From Acinetobacter vivianii (lineage in GTDB: Bacteria; Pseudomonadota; Gammaproteobacteria; Pseudomonadales; Moraxellaceae): a stretch of DNA of 64,000 nt. The stretch is from contig NZ_BMDR01000003.1 of NCBI RefSeq assembly GCF_014635885.1, positions 62,001 to 126,000 of the forward strand. The letters run 5' to 3'. This document shows positions 31,964-41,870 of this stretch, piece by piece (within the stretch, counting starts at the first letter, position 1; each line of letters starts with the position of its first letter). The notes beneath the pieces were generated by a model. The model was not told where the DNA came from. It made no database searches and was given only the letters and a program-made list of their open reading frames with translations. Position numbers and translations under genes: made by a program.

Positions 31964-32207
31964 AATGTTTTAATTTTAGAATAAATTCTTTCAGTTCAGT
32001 ACGTGGAGATTCCCCAACTTCCATGAACCAGTCCAGTAAATCTGGATCTTCCTGATCAACCAGCTCTGCAAACAAGGCCTTTTCAGCAGGATCTGCGGTG
32101 AGATAGTAGTTTTTAACATACGGGTCAAAATATACATCGATTTCTTTTAAACCACGACGTGCACGATACACGACCTTACGTTCTTCCAGTGTCATTTCAT
32201 CAGACAT
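31950..32207 (-). CDS. sdhE: FAD assembly factor SdhE
   Basis: It promotes covalent attachment of FAD to the succinate dehydrogenase flavoprotein. It is 85 aa from ATG 32207 (GGAACAG upstream); a longer frame from 32240 lacks the normal start. The family signature RARRGLKEIDVYFDPY contains the RGxxE motif (R-G-L-K-E). EDPDLLDWFM is the usual C-terminal helix segment. It is translationally coupled to ygfX. Confidence 0.92.
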   Translation of the reverse strand: MSDEMTLEERKVVYRARRGLKEIDVYFDPYVKNYYLTADPAEKALFAELVDQEDPDLLDWFMEVGESPRTELKEFILKLKHYVHG

Positions 32208-32395
32208 TATCTGTTCCACTATGCAACAATTTTCTCTCATAGTGTACCCGATCCCCGTTTAACTTCGCAGCGTTTTTTCTCAAGTGACCAAATACATCAA
32301 TCAAATTGAGCATTGATCACATTGTTCACTATTTTCTCTTTCTTGTATGGTGAGGAAGATGATTTACATTCAACAAACTAGGGAAAATATAACAA

Positions 32396-33568
32396 ATGCA
32401 ATCAGGTGCAATTCGTCCAGTTCCAAATATGCTCGCGCGTAAAATTTTTACTTCTGATCATGAAGCATTTCGTGAAACTGTACGTAAATTCTATGAAAAA
32501 GAAGTTGTTCCCAATATTGAAAAATATGAAAAACAACAACATGTTGACCGCGATTTATGGAATAAGGCAGGCGAACTTGGCCTGCTATGTACCACTATGC
32601 CAGAGCAATATGGTGGTTCGGGTGTTGACCGACTCTACAGTATGATTCTGATCGAGGAACAAGCCTATGCGATGGATTCCAGCACTGGTTTTTCATTACA
32701 TTCAGATATCGTTGCCAACTATATCAACAACTTTGGTAATGAAGAACAAAAGCAGAACTGGCTTCCAAAAATGGCAACGGGTGAAACGGTTACCGCGATT
32801 GCCATGACCGAACCAGGGACAGGTTCAGACCTTCAAGCTGTACGTACCACAGCGGTACTAGATGGCGATGAATATGTCATTAATGGCTCAAAAATCTTTA
32901 TTACCAATGGCTACCTATGCGACATGGCCATTGTGGTCTGTAAAACTGGTAATAATGAAAAAGGATCAGCCAATCTTTCTTTAATTATTGTGGAAGCAGA
33001 TCGTGCAGGCTTCAGTAAAGGAAAACCTTTAAATAAAATCGGGATGAAAGGTCAGGATACTTGCGAATTGTTCTTTGATAATGTTCGTGTTCCTAAAGAA
33101 AACCTACTTGGTATGGAAGGCATGGGCTTTATGATGCTGATGAAAGAATTGGCATGGGAACGTATGCTGGTTGCTATTATTTGTCAGGCTGGTGCTGAAG
33201 CTGCTTTTGCGCATACCGTTCAATACACCAAAGACCGTAAAGCGTTTGGTAAACCAATTGGCACTTTCCAAAACACCCGTTTTAAACTGGCTGAGTTACG
33301 GACTGAAATTGATTTCTGTCGTACTTATTTAGATCGCTGTATGGAACTACAACTCGAAGAAAGCTTAGGTGTTGATGCTGCTGCAGCTGCAAAATACAAA
33401 ATTTCGGATATGTTCTCGAAAGTTGTCGATGAATGCTTACAATTGCATGGTGGTTATGGCTATATGCTGGAATATCCAATTGCACGTGCTTATATCGACA
33501 ACCGTGCCAACCGTATTTATGCAGGTACCAATGAAATCATGAAAGAGTTGATTTCACGTACCCTCTAA
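32396..33568 (+). CDS. Acyl-CoA dehydrogenase (isovaleryl/long-chain type active site)
   Basis: An FAD-dependent oxidation of acyl-CoA to 2-enoyl-CoA is expected. It is 390 aa, with all three domains. AMTEPGTGSDLQAVRTTAV is the flavin-binding motif near residue 137. GKPIGTFQNTRFKLAEL and LQLHGGYGYMLEYPIARAY complete the C-terminal helical domain. The usual catalytic Glu position before GTNEI is Ala (IYAGTNEIM). Glu255 in LAWERM matches the base used by isovaleryl- and long-chain acyl-CoA dehydrogenases. It stands alone, divergent from sdhE. The substrate is uncertain: branched or long-chain. Confidence 0.9.
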   Translation: MQSGAIRPVPNMLARKIFTSDHEAFRETVRKFYEKEVVPNIEKYEKQQHVDRDLWNKAGELGLLCTTMPEQYGGSGVDRLYSMILIEEQAYAMDSSTGFSLHSDIVANYINNFGNEEQKQNWLPKMATGETVTAIAMTEPGTGSDLQAVRTTAVLDGDEYVINGSKIFITNGYLCDMAIVVCKTGNNEKGSANLSLIIVEADRAGFSKGKPLNKIGMKGQDTCELFFDNVRVPKENLLGMEGMGFMMLMKELAWERMLVAIICQAGAEAAFAHTVQYTKDRKAFGKPIGTFQNTRFKLAELRTEIDFCRTYLDRCMELQLEESLGVDAAAAAKYKISDMFSKVVDECLQLHGGYGYMLEYPIARAYIDNRANRIYAGTNEIMKELISRTL

Positions 33569-33584
33569 TAAATCTATAAAACCT

Positions 33585-33617
33585 AAGGGATCACGCTAGA
33601 TGCATGATCCCTTTTTT
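33585..33617 (+). terminator. Intrinsic terminator after acyl-CoA dehydrogenase
   Basis: AAGGGATCA (33585-33593) and TGATCCCTT (33605-33613) have an 11-nt loop and a T run. It lies between convergent genes and may work weakly on the other strand. Confidence 0.85.
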
Positions 33618-33619
33618 CT

Positions 33620-34126
33620 TTATTTCGGTGCTACTTTTTCATTCGCTGTTTGAGCAGGTTGCGGATTCATTCGCTCCATTAACTGCTTCACCTTAGGATT
33701 TTCACCATATTGTTGCATGGTCGTATTGAGTGCATTACGCGCATTTTGTGTGGTGAAATGCGCTACTTCACTGCCCACATCACTGGCCTTCTTCGCCCAG
33801 ACTTTACCTTCAGCTGATTGATAAAAATTTAAAGCTGCTTGCAGTTCTTTTTGATTAAAGCTTTCAACATAACGCTGCACAATAAACTGCTTACGCTGTT
33901 CACTATTCAAGTTTTTACTTAAATCGACATAGAAGCTTTCTGGTAAATCTTTCGGCAAACGCATCCGAATTTGCTCTAAAATCATTTTATCGGTGTTTTG
34001 CAAACCTTGCTCGGTACCATCAACCGATACCAGTTTTTGTGCAATCGCTTCCTTCTGTTTTGCATCATCTGCAAAAGCCAAACCACTTGATAATATCAGC
34101 CCCAAAATGATGAGTTTTTTCATCAC
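33620..34126 (-). CDS. DUF2059 periplasmic protein
   Basis: It is 168 aa. Signal peptide MMKKLIILGLILSSGLAFA is followed by ADDAKQ. The mature part is helical with the DUF2059 core (QKELQAALNFYQSAEGKVWAKK near residue 95). The function of the family is unknown. The C-terminus is Pro/Gln-rich. It is convergent with the acyl-CoA dehydrogenase gene. Confidence 0.82.
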   Translation of the reverse strand: MMKKLIILGLILSSGLAFADDAKQKEAIAQKLVSVDGTEQGLQNTDKMILEQIRMRLPKDLPESFYVDLSKNLNSEQRKQFIVQRYVESFNQKELQAALNFYQSAEGKVWAKKASDVGSEVAHFTTQNARNALNTTMQQYGENPKVKQLMERMNPQPAQTANEKVAPK

Positions 34127-34198
34127 ACTATCCCTAATCTTAATTTTCTAATCTGCCCAATATACGTGATATTTTTAGAATTCAAACCCTATTTCAAA

Positions 34199-34227
34199 TA
34201 AAAAACCCTATGCATTGACATAGGGTT
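34199..34227 (-). terminator. Intrinsic terminator after almA
   Basis: On the minus strand AACCCTATG/CATAGGGTT arms (34219-34227, 34204-34212) have a 6-nt loop and a T run beyond 34204. Confidence 0.85.
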
Positions 34228-34249
34228 ATTCAATTATTGAGTTACTGAA

Positions 34250-35740
34250 TTACGATACCAGTTTTGGTTTACGATCTGCATGCTCATCACGTTTGTGGAA
34301 CTGTAGAACGCCATCATTAAATTTGGCATCTTTCAATTCTTTACGATCTGCCAAATAGTTATTGGTAATTTTCCAAGGGGCTTGCTTACCCTGTTTAGGC
34401 ATCACATCTGCCGCACGAGCAATATAGCCAGAAGACATTTTGCCCATAATCGTATCATGTTCAAGTTGCGATGGATCTGCATGCGCAATGACTTCGTCAA
34501 AACCATTCTTGTCCATATGATTAAGCAAGCGGCAAATGTATTCAGCTGCAATATCAACTTTTAATGTCCAAGACGCGTTGATATAACCAATGATCATTGC
34601 CATATTTGGTACATCGCTGACCATTACACCTTGATATAACATATGTTGCGAGGTATTCATCGGTTTACCATCAATTGAACCTTTCACACCACCCAGAATC
34701 TGAATTTCCAGACCTGTTGCAGAAATGACGATATCCGCTTCAAGATGTTTACCAGATTTTAGTTGAATACCATTCGCCGTGAATTTCTCAATTTGGTCTG
34801 TTTCTACGCTCGCTTGACCCTGACGTAATGCTTTAAACAAATCGCCATCTGGTACTACACATAAACGTTGATCCCAAGGATTATAACTTGGAGTAAAGTG
34901 CTTCATGTCGACTTTACCTTTCAACTGCAATTCAATCCCTTTCAGCAATAAGCGACGCACGGTTTTTGGATATTTTTGAGCTAAAGCATAAATACCACGT
35001 TGCATACCGATGTTACGTGCACGCGTAAATTTATAAGCAGTTTCTTCAGACATAAATTTACGGGTCTTCTCATAAATAAAGTCAATTGAAGGGACTGTTG
35101 CAATATAGGTTGGTGAACGCTGTAACATCGTCACATGACCTGCCCCACCTTTCACCATTGAAGGCACTAAGGTGATGGCCGTTGCACCACTGCCAATGAT
35201 CACGACTTTCTTACCGGTGTAATCTAGATTCTCAGGCCAGTGTTGTGGATGAATGAACTGTCCTTTGAAATCTTCCTGTTTCGGGAATTTCGGTGCATAA
35301 CCCTGATCATAGTTATAGTAACCCGTACAACCCATCACGAAGTTTGCTGACCAAATTTGCTTTTTCTTATTGCTATCTTCGACTTCAACAGACCATTTTT
35401 TCTTTGTTGAATCATAATTTGCAGAAAGCACACGATGACCAAAATGGATTTTTTCTTTCAATTGATTTTCGCTAATGACATCACTCAAATAGCTTTTAAT
35501 TTCAGAGCCACTTGCCAATACTTTATCTTTTGCCCATGGTTTGAAGTTAAAACCAAAGGTCGACATATCCGAATCAGAACGGATACCAGGATAACGGAAT
35601 AAATCCCAAGTCCCACCAAAGCTGTCACGACGCTCTAAAATTTCAAATTTGCGTTGTGGGCAATGCTTAGAGAGATGTACAGCCAACCCGATTCCTGAGA
35701 TCCCTGCACCAATAATTAATACGTCAACTTGCTTTTCCAT
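34250..35740 (-). CDS. almA: AlmA-type flavin-binding monooxygenase (long-chain alkane oxidation)
   Basis: Related to Baeyer-Villiger monooxygenases. AlmA is required for growth of Acinetobacter on very long n-alkanes (about C32 and longer). It is 496 aa from ATG 35740; an upstream frame from 35815 lacks a ribosome site. FAD-binding GAGISG lies at residues 11-16, followed by ERRDSFGGTWDLFRYPGIRS. The BVMO-type fingerprint F-K-G-Q-F-I-H-P-Q-H-W-P precedes the NADPH-binding IIGSGATAITLVPS. The overall sequence fits my memory of AlmA; a general ketone BVMO is the alternative. It is monocistronic. Confidence 0.85.
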   Translation of the reverse strand: MEKQVDVLIIGAGISGIGLAVHLSKHCPQRKFEILERRDSFGGTWDLFRYPGIRSDSDMSTFGFNFKPWAKDKVLASGSEIKSYLSDVISENQLKEKIHFGHRVLSANYDSTKKKWSVEVEDSNKKKQIWSANFVMGCTGYYNYDQGYAPKFPKQEDFKGQFIHPQHWPENLDYTGKKVVIIGSGATAITLVPSMVKGGAGHVTMLQRSPTYIATVPSIDFIYEKTRKFMSEETAYKFTRARNIGMQRGIYALAQKYPKTVRRLLLKGIELQLKGKVDMKHFTPSYNPWDQRLCVVPDGDLFKALRQGQASVETDQIEKFTANGIQLKSGKHLEADIVISATGLEIQILGGVKGSIDGKPMNTSQHMLYQGVMVSDVPNMAMIIGYINASWTLKVDIAAEYICRLLNHMDKNGFDEVIAHADPSQLEHDTIMGKMSSGYIARAADVMPKQGKQAPWKITNNYLADRKELKDAKFNDGVLQFHKRDEHADRKPKLVS

Positions 35741-36130
35741 TTTTTTTATACCCTGTATAAACCATGTCTTTATTAAAGCACAAATTTGACAATACACAAT
35801 GTCAAGTTTAGTCATTCATCGGTTTTTTTATATCAGTTCGGGACATTTTGATAAAAATTCGCTGTCAAAAATGTTGAGATTTTTGCTTGGATTCCTTGGA
35901 TAAGCATGGTGAGTCGAGTAAGAGAATTAGGGAAATTTTGAAGTGATGACACATTGATTTTGTCCGATCTCAACACAACATTATTGTTAGAAAAAATCCA
36001 AATAAGATAAGACAACTTATTAAAATCAGCCTAATACTTCTTTTTATAGAAGAATTTAAAATGAATGACTCTGAAAAATGGCTTTTGAGCAATTTCAAAT
36101 AATACGGTCATTAAAAGTTTGCAAATGGGC
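35741..36130. other. Intergenic region upstream of almA
   Basis: About 390 bp. It holds an imperfect inverted repeat, ACATTTTGA (35843-35851) and TCAAAAATGT (35865-35874), that might be regulatory. No gene or RNA is recognised. A minus-strand open frame at 35833-36015 shows no coding character. Confidence 0.5.
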
Positions 36131-36628
36131 CTAGAATAGAAAAAGCTTCATTAAAAGCTCATCTGTATATTCAGCATTATTTTTCAACGCTTTTTGCTCC
36201 GTTCCATAGACCTGAAAGCCAAATTTTTCATAAAGCCTAATTGCTGACTGATTGCCATCAGCAACTGTTAGCAAAATTTGTTCGACATGCGCTTTAGCAT
36301 AGGCAATAACAGTACGAAGCAATGCACTTGCAAGACCTTGTCTTTGAAATTCCGGCTCAATAAATACGCTAGATAAAATAGCCTTATGCGACAGCTTTAT
36401 ACCTTGCTCTCGTGTTAACGCCGCCAAGCCAATAATTTTATCTTTATGATAAACCCCGAAGATTGTTGAACTTGATAAGCAACTTTGAAAAAAGCTTAAC
36501 GGCTTTACGACTTCTGCATCATAAGTAGAACCAAACATTTCTGGGGCTTTTGCTAAAGCTGAAAGCCGAATCTCTCTGAAATCATTCAGCTCATCTACAT
36601 CTAAAATTTTAATCTCAATATCTAACAT
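36131..36628 (-). CDS. GNAT-family N-acetyltransferase
   Basis: It is 165 aa. The acetyl-CoA binding motif A is FIEPEFQRQGLASALLRTVI (Q-x-x-G-x-A near residue 97). It is followed by the NQSAIRLYEKFGFQVYGTE motif typical of GNAT fold motif B. The N-terminus (DELNDFREIRLSALAKAPEMFGSTYDAE) is common in bacterial GNATs of unknown acceptor. It is separate from the ribosomal operon downstream. Confidence 0.87.
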   Translation of the reverse strand: MLDIEIKILDVDELNDFREIRLSALAKAPEMFGSTYDAEVVKPLSFFQSCLSSSTIFGVYHKDKIIGLAALTREQGIKLSHKAILSSVFIEPEFQRQGLASALLRTVIAYAKAHVEQILLTVADGNQSAIRLYEKFGFQVYGTEQKALKNNAEYTDELLMKLFLF

Positions 36629-36758
36629 ATGTATCTGTTTAAATTTTTTATAGTATCTCGGCTTAATTTAGCATATTGGTCAAATACTCAAAGCAGTATT
36701 GAGAAGCAAATTATTATTGAGAATCTTCTCGTCTCAAAAATGATTAAAAATAAACAAT

Positions 36759-36789
36759 AAAAAAGGCCGGTTATTACACCGGCCTTTTT
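36759..36789 (-). terminator. Terminator of the alpha (rpsM-rplQ) operon
   Basis: An 11-bp stem AAAAAGGCCGG/CCGGCCTTTTT has an 8-nt loop. The T run is on the minus strand at 36759-36764. It lies ~30 bp after rplQ. Confidence 0.92.
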
Positions 36790-36821
36790 TGGAACAACTG
36801 ACTGTTCTACACGTAGAAGTA

Positions 36822-37187
36822 TTATTTTACTTCACGGTCAACGAGTTCAACGTAAGCCATCGGTGCAGCATCACCTGCACGGAAGCCCGCTTTAAGAACA
36901 CGAAGATAACCGCCGTTACGTTCTTTGTAACGAGGGCCAAGAACGGTAAATAATTTACCAACAGTTGCTGCAGAACGAGTACGAGCAAACGCTAAACGAC
37001 GGTTTGCTACTGTATCGTTTTTTGCCAAAGTGATTAAAGGCTCAGCAACGCGGCGAAGTTCTTTCGCTTTAGGCAAAGTTGTTTTAATTAACTCGTGCTC
37101 AACTAAAGCATTTGTTAAGTTTTGGAACAACGCCTTACGGTGGCTGCTTGTACGGCCTAATTTCACACCACTATTACGATGACGCAT
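36822..37187 (-). CDS. rplQ: 50S ribosomal protein L17
   Basis: It is 121 aa. The start [20 protein letters not shown] and the segment [20 protein letters not shown] are diagnostic of L17, a large-subunit protein near the exit tunnel. It is the last gene of the alpha operon, 18 bp after rpoA. Confidence 0.97.
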   Translation of the reverse strand: MRHRNSGVKLGRTSSHRKALFQNLTNALVEHELIKTTLPKAKELRRVAEPLITLAKNDTVANRRLAFARTRSAATVGKLFTVLGPRYKERNGGYLRVLKAGFRAGDAAPMAYVELVDREVK

Positions 37188-37205
37188 GGTGATAGTCCTA
37201 CTTAA

Positions 37206-38213
37206 TTAACGGCTACGATAGGCAAAACGGTCATCCATACGGAGACTAGCTGGTGGCCAGTTCTCTAAACGCATGCCGAGTTGTAAACCTTTCGATGCCA
37301 AAACATCTTTGATCTCTGTTAACGATTTTTTACCTAAGTTAGGAGTTTTTAACAACTCAACTTCAGTACGTTGAACAAGATCACCAATGTAGTAAATATT
37401 TTCTGCCTTCAAACAGTTAGCAGAACGAACAGTTAGCTCGAGATCATCTACTGGACGAAGCAAAATTGGGTCAACTTCTTCGCGAGGTTCTTGAGCAACA
37501 GGAGTTTGATCTTTCTGAAGATCAACAAAAATTGCAATTTGTTGTTGCAAGATTGTTGCCGCTTTGCGGATTGCTTCTTCTGGATCAACAGTTCCGTTAG
37601 TCTCAAGATCGATCACTAACTTATCAAGATCGGTACGTTGTTCAACACGAGCATTTTCTACTGTGTATGAAACACGCTTGATTGGGCTATAAGAAGCATC
37701 TAACTGTAAACGACCTACTGGACGTGTTTCACCTTCAGGGAAACGTGAGTCAGATGTTTCATAACCACGACCTTGAGCAACTTTAAGGCGCATTTTTAAT
37801 GAACCAGAAGAACTCAAAGTACCGATTAAATGATCAGGGTTAACCACTTCAACATTATGAGGTAAACGAAGGTCAGCTGCAGTTACGTCACCTGCCCCTT
37901 GTTTCTCTAATGTTAAATATGCTTCATTTTGATCGAACAGCTTAATAGACAATCCTTTTAGGTTCAGCAAGAGCTCGACGATGTCCTGCTGCAAGCCTTC
38001 TAAAGTACTGTACTCGTGCTCGACGCCTTCTATTTCCACTTCAACCACAGCTGCGCCAGGTAAAGAAGACAATAGAATGCGACGTAAAGCATTACCTAGA
38101 GTATGACCAAAGCCACGCTCTAAAGGTTCCAGAATCACTTTTGCCGAGGTCCCGCTCACCGCTTCGACCTTGATCGCTTGCGGAGTTAGAAACTCGTTTG
38201 CAGTACGCGTCAT
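37206..38213 (-). CDS. rpoA: RNA polymerase alpha subunit
   Basis: Assembles the polymerase core and contacts UP elements and activators. It is 335 aa. The N-terminal dimerisation domain (to ~235) includes [20 protein letters not shown]. The linker is acidic and Pro/Glu-rich. The C-terminal domain (~250-325) has [17 protein letters not shown] and [20 protein letters not shown]. It lies between rpsD and rplQ as in other Gammaproteobacteria. Confidence 0.98.
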   Translation of the reverse strand: MTRTANEFLTPQAIKVEAVSGTSAKVILEPLERGFGHTLGNALRRILLSSLPGAAVVEVEIEGVEHEYSTLEGLQQDIVELLLNLKGLSIKLFDQNEAYLTLEKQGAGDVTAADLRLPHNVEVVNPDHLIGTLSSSGSLKMRLKVAQGRGYETSDSRFPEGETRPVGRLQLDASYSPIKRVSYTVENARVEQRTDLDKLVIDLETNGTVDPEEAIRKAATILQQQIAIFVDLQKDQTPVAQEPREEVDPILLRPVDDLELTVRSANCLKAENIYYIGDLVQRTEVELLKTPNLGKKSLTEIKDVLASKGLQLGMRLENWPPASLRMDDRFAYRSR

Positions 38214-38231
38214 TTATTGCTACCTCAAGGA

Positions 38232-38858
38232 TTATTTAGAATACAATTCTACAATCAAGCTTTCGTTGATTTCAGCAGGTAAATCAGAACGATCTGGCGC
38301 AGCTTTAAACGTACCTTCTAACTTAGAATGGTCAACTTCCATCCAAGCAGGGATACCACGTTGAGCAGCTAATTCAATTGCGCTTTTGATACGTAATTGT
38401 TGTTTAGCGCCTTCATGTACTGCAATTACATCACCAGCTTTAACTTGGATAGATGCAATGTTAACACGACGACCGTTCAAAGTGATGCTACGGTGAGATA
38501 CTAACTGACGAGCTTCTGCACGTGTAGAACCAAAACCCATGCGATAAACAACGTTATCAAGACGGCTTTCAAGCAACTTCAACAAGTTTTCACCTGTTGC
38601 GCCTTTAACACGAGCAGCTTCTTTATAGTAGTTACTAAATTGACGCTCTAACACACCGTACATACGACGTACTTTTTGTTTTTCACGTAATTGTAGTGAG
38701 TACTCAGATTGTTTGCTACCACGAGCTCCGCCATGTTGGCCAGGAGCTTTAGCATGTTTTTTAGTCTTAACGTCAAATGGTTTAACGCCAGATTTTAATT
38801 GCAGGTCTGTCCCTTCGCGGCGAGAGAGTTTGCATTTTGGACCAATATAACGAGCCAT
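38232..38858 (-). CDS. rpsD: 30S ribosomal protein S4
   Basis: It is 208 aa. The start [19 protein letters not shown] and the S4 RNA-binding domain [30 protein letters not shown] are clear. It binds 16S rRNA early and, in E. coli, represses the alpha operon by binding its leader. A leader hairpin upstream of rpsM here is a possible target. Confidence 0.98.
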   Translation of the reverse strand: MARYIGPKCKLSRREGTDLQLKSGVKPFDVKTKKHAKAPGQHGGARGSKQSEYSLQLREKQKVRRMYGVLERQFSNYYKEAARVKGATGENLLKLLESRLDNVVYRMGFGSTRAEARQLVSHRSITLNGRRVNIASIQVKAGDVIAVHEGAKQQLRIKSAIELAAQRGIPAWMEVDHSKLEGTFKAAPDRSDLPAEINESLIVELYSK

Positions 38859-38870
38859 GAATGTTTCTCC

Positions 38871-39257
38871 TTACACGCGACGTTTTTTAGGTGGACGGCA
38901 ACCGTTGTGCGGAATTGGAGTCACATCGGTAATGCTGTTAATTTTATAACCCACTGCACCTAATGCACGAACCGCAGATTCACGACCAGGACCAGGACCT
39001 TTTACAAGGACGTCCAAGTTTTTCAAACCGTAATCTAAAGCAGCTTTACCAGCAACTTCAGCAGCTACCTGAGCAGCAAACGGTGTTGATTTACGTGATC
39101 CACGGAAGCCTTGTCCACCTGAGGTAGCCCAAGCCAATGCATTACCTTGACGATCGGTAATCGTAACAATGGTGTTATTAAAAGAAGCGTGAATGTGTGC
39201 GACACCTTCAGAGACGGTACGAGTGACCTTCTTGCGTGCGCGAGTATCTTTAGCCAT
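38871..39257 (-). CDS. rpsK: 30S ribosomal protein S11
   Basis: It is 128 aa. Conserved core [22 protein letters not shown] and the C-terminus [19 protein letters not shown] are typical of S11, part of the platform of the small subunit. It lies 12 bp upstream of rpsD. Confidence 0.98.
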   Translation of the reverse strand: MAKDTRARKKVTRTVSEGVAHIHASFNNTIVTITDRQGNALAWATSGGQGFRGSRKSTPFAAQVAAEVAGKAALDYGLKNLDVLVKGPGPGRESAVRALGAVGYKINSITDVTPIPHNGCRPPKKRRV

Positions 39258-39276
39258 CTTTTAGCTTCCAGAAATC

Positions 39277-39633
39277 TTATTTCTTAATCGGTTTGCGCGG
39301 ACCTTTACGGGTACGTGCGTTAGTTTTGGTGCGTTGTCCGCGAACAGGCAAGCTGCGACGATGACGAAGACCGCGGTAGCAGCCTAAATCCATTAAACGT
39401 TTAATGTTCATGGAAATTTCGCGACGTAAATCACCTTCGGTCGGAACCTTAGCAACTTCTGCACGAATCGCATCAAGCTGAGCATCATCTAATTCACGAA
39501 TTTTCGTAGTTTCAGTGATACCTACAGCAGCTAAGATATTCTTAGCAGTGTGGCGACCTACACCAAAAATATACGTGAGAGAGATAACAGCATGCTTGTT
39601 ATCCGGAATGTTTACACCGGCAATACGAGCCAT
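39277..39633 (-). CDS. rpsM: 30S ribosomal protein S13
   Basis: It is 118 aa. [19 protein letters not shown] and the basic tail [20 protein letters not shown] are typical of S13, in the head of the small subunit. It is the first gene of the alpha operon. A promoter-like sequence and hairpin precede it. Confidence 0.98.
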   Translation of the reverse strand: MARIAGVNIPDNKHAVISLTYIFGVGRHTAKNILAAVGITETTKIRELDDAQLDAIRAEVAKVPTEGDLRREISMNIKRLMDLGCYRGLRHRRSLPVRGQRTKTNARTRKGPRKPIKK

Positions 39634-39668
39634 TCAATTTTCTCCAAAAAGGCAGTCAAGATAATCAA

Positions 39669-39695
39669 CCGCCCCACAAAAATCTTGAGGGGCGG
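39669..39695 (-). promoter_or_regulatory. GC-rich leader hairpin of the alpha operon
   Basis: On the minus strand CCGCCCC (39689-39695) pairs with GGGGCGG (39669-39675) across a 13-nt loop. There is no T run, so it is not a standard terminator. It would be at the very 5' end of an mRNA from the promoter at 39696. It is a possible S4-responsive or stabilising element (inference). Confidence 0.55.
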
Positions 39696-39725
39696 ATAAT
39701 AACCTAATTAGCCTACTGAAATCAA
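39696..39725 (-). promoter_or_regulatory. Putative alpha-operon promoter
   Basis: On the minus strand TTGATT (39720-39725) has 18-bp spacing to TATTAT (39696-39701). It lies in the 107-bp gap between rpmJ and rpsM. Confidence 0.55.
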
Positions 39726-39740
39726 CAGGTCTTAATTAAA

Positions 39741-39857
39741 TTAACCTTGACGCTGCTTATGACGAGGTTCTGCGCTACAAATTACGCGAATTACCCCATT
39801 ACGACGGATAACTTTACAGCTACCACAAATTTTCTTTACAGAAGCTTGTACTTTCAT
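39741..39857 (-). CDS. rpmJ: 50S ribosomal protein L36
   Basis: It is 38 aa: [19 protein letters not shown], then [12 protein letters not shown]. The zinc-ribbon form has the C-x2-C...C-x5-H pattern (CGSC, then CSAEPRH). It is the last gene of the spc operon after secY, as in E. coli. Confidence 0.95.
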
Positions 39858-39878
39858 GATGAAACCTTCTAAGTGCGC

Positions 39879-41237
39879 TTATCCCTTAGGATGAGCAGTC
39901 GTTTTTCTCATTAACGTTTGATTATCATACTGATGCGAAGTAAGGTGCGCTTGGAGTTGCGCCATAAAGTCCATTACTACTACCACTACAATCAGTAACG
40001 ATGTCCCACCCAAATGGAATGGAATACCGAACGAGCTTTGTAGCACCATAGGCATTAAACACACTACAGTGATGTATATTGCACCGATGAAGGTCAAACG
40101 GTTAAGAATATGATCTAAATAACGAGCCGTTTGCTCACCTGGGCGGATACCAGGCACGTATGCCCCGCTACGTTTTAAATTCTCTGAAACTTCTTTAGGG
40201 CTAAATACTAGCGCCGTATAGAAATAACAGAAGAAAATGATCAACGCGCCGAAGAGCATTAAATACAACGGCTGTCCAGGCGATAACACCAATGCCAGAT
40301 CTTGTAGGCTACGTTTTACAATCCCTGCATTTGGATCAGCACTTCCTAACCATTGTCCCAAGCTCGCTGGAAATAATAACAATGAGCTTGCAAAAATCGC
40401 TGGAATTACACCTGCCATGTTAATTTTTAACGGCAAATGTGTTTGCTGTGCAGTAAATACACGACGACCTTGTTGTTTTTGTGCATAGTTCACTGGAATA
40501 CGACGCTGTGCTTTTTCAATAAACACAATCGCAGCTAAAACAGCTAATGAGAGTAAGCCGAATACAACTAAACCAATTAAACTACCCTGACCATTCTGAA
40601 CAGACGTAAACGACTGAATCACAAGATTTGGCAAACCTGCCACAATACCTGCGAAAATGATCATCGAGATACCATTACCAACACCACGTTCGGTAATTTG
40701 CTCGCCCAACCACATCAAGAACATTGTTCCTGCAACTAACGAAGTTACTGCTGGAACATAGAATGCCAAGCCTGACGTTAAGGTAATACCTTGACTAATC
40801 AAGCCAGCACACATCCCTACACCTTGCACGAGTGCAAGAAATAAGGTGCCATAACGCGTATATTGATTGATCTTACGTTTGCCTTGCTCGCCTTCTTTTT
40901 TCAAAGCTTCCAGCGAAGGAACTACCGTAGACATTAACTGCACGATAATCGACGCAGAAATGTACGGCATGATCCCTAACGCCAGAATCGACATGCGTTC
41001 TAATGCACCGCCAGAGAACATATTAAATAAACCTAAGAAGGTACCTTCATTAGCTTTAAAAAAATGTGCTAGCGCGACATTATCAATCCCCGGCAACGGA
41101 ATATGCGCTCCTAGTCGAAAGACCAATAACGCGCCAATCAAGAACATTAATCGACGAATAATTTCACGGTATTTCACATGAAACGGTTGGCCTTTCATCA
41201 TGTTGACATGACCTGAAGAACTAGGAGTCATAGACAC
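39879..41237 (-). CDS. secY: Preprotein translocase subunit SecY
   Basis: The central channel of the Sec translocase in the inner membrane. It is 452 aa with ten hydrophobic helices. Diagnostic segments are [17 protein letters not shown] near the start, [15 protein letters not shown] (helix 2b region), [23 protein letters not shown] [17 protein letters not shown], and [20 protein letters not shown] in the cytoplasmic loop used by ribosome and SecA. It lies between rplO and rpmJ. Confidence 0.98.
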   Translation of the reverse strand: MSMTPSSSGHVNMMKGQPFHVKYREIIRRLMFLIGALLVFRLGAHIPLPGIDNVALAHFFKANEGTFLGLFNMFSGGALERMSILALGIMPYISASIIVQLMSTVVPSLEALKKEGEQGKRKINQYTRYGTLFLALVQGVGMCAGLISQGITLTSGLAFYVPAVTSLVAGTMFLMWLGEQITERGVGNGISMIIFAGIVAGLPNLVIQSFTSVQNGQGSLIGLVVFGLLSLAVLAAIVFIEKAQRRIPVNYAQKQQGRRVFTAQQTHLPLKINMAGVIPAIFASSLLLFPASLGQWLGSADPNAGIVKRSLQDLALVLSPGQPLYLMLFGALIIFFCYFYTALVFSPKEVSENLKRSGAYVPGIRPGEQTARYLDHILNRLTFIGAIYITVVCLMPMVLQSSFGIPFHLGGTSLLIVVVVVMDFMAQLQAHLTSHQYDNQTLMRKTTAHPKG

Positions 41238-41243
41238 TCGAGA

Positions 41244-41684
41244 TTACTCCTCGACTTTACCGCCAGCAGCTTCAACAGCAGCTTTAGCGCCTTTAGTCAA
41301 CACAACACCTTTAACAGTGAATGCGCGAGTGATTTCACCAGAAAGAACGATGCGAGCACGAATTTGGTCACGACGAACAACATTCGCAGCTTTTAAAGTT
41401 TCAAGGCTAACAACATCACCTTCAACTTTATTCAACTCAGACAAACGTACTTCAGCAGTTTTCAAAGCGATTTGGCTAGTGAAACCGAATTTAGGCAAAC
41501 GACGATATAACGCAGTTTGACCGCCTTCAAAGCCCGGACGAGTACCACCACTTTTACGTGAGTTTTGACCTTTGACACCACGGCCACCAGTCTTACCAAC
41601 ACCAGAACCGATACCACGGCCTAGACGACGGTTTTCACGTTTTGCACCTTCTGCAGGTGAAAGTTCATTTAAACGCAGAGTCAT
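41244..41684 (-). CDS. rplO: 50S ribosomal protein L15
   Basis: It is 146 aa. [20 protein letters not shown] and the Gly-rich basic stretch [20 protein letters not shown] are typical of L15, a late-assembly protein of the large subunit. It lies 6 bp upstream of secY. Confidence 0.97.
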   Translation of the reverse strand: MTLRLNELSPAEGAKRENRRLGRGIGSGVGKTGGRGVKGQNSRKSGGTRPGFEGGQTALYRRLPKFGFTSQIALKTAEVRLSELNKVEGDVVSLETLKAANVVRRDQIRARIVLSGEITRAFTVKGVVLTKGAKAAVEAAGGKVEE

Positions 41685-41687
41685 GGC

Positions 41688-41864
41688 TTATTCCTCTACA
41701 CTAACCATATAGTAAACTTTGTTGATCATACCACGGTTAGAAGGCGTATCTTGCACTTCTACAGTATGACCAATACGACGCAGACCTAAACCTTGAAGGC
41801 AAAGTTTATGATTTTTTAAACGATGCGATGAAGATTTAGTCTGGGTAACTTTAATCGTTTTCAT
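41688..41864 (-). CDS. rpmD: 50S ribosomal protein L30
   Basis: It is 58 aa: [20 protein letters not shown], then [20 protein letters not shown] and a C-terminus [13 protein letters not shown]. This is the normal size and order for L30. It sits between rpsE and rplO. Confidence 0.96.
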
Positions 41865-41870
41865 GATTGA

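Noticed and set aside
31568..32207. Toxin-antitoxin call for ygfX-sdhE
   Set aside because: Although once named cptA-cptB, SdhE has a well supported flavinylation role, so the pair is listed by that function.
35833..36015. 60-aa minus-strand frame upstream of almA
   Set aside because: No ribosome site, no recognisable domain, A/T-driven composition; listed as intergenic.
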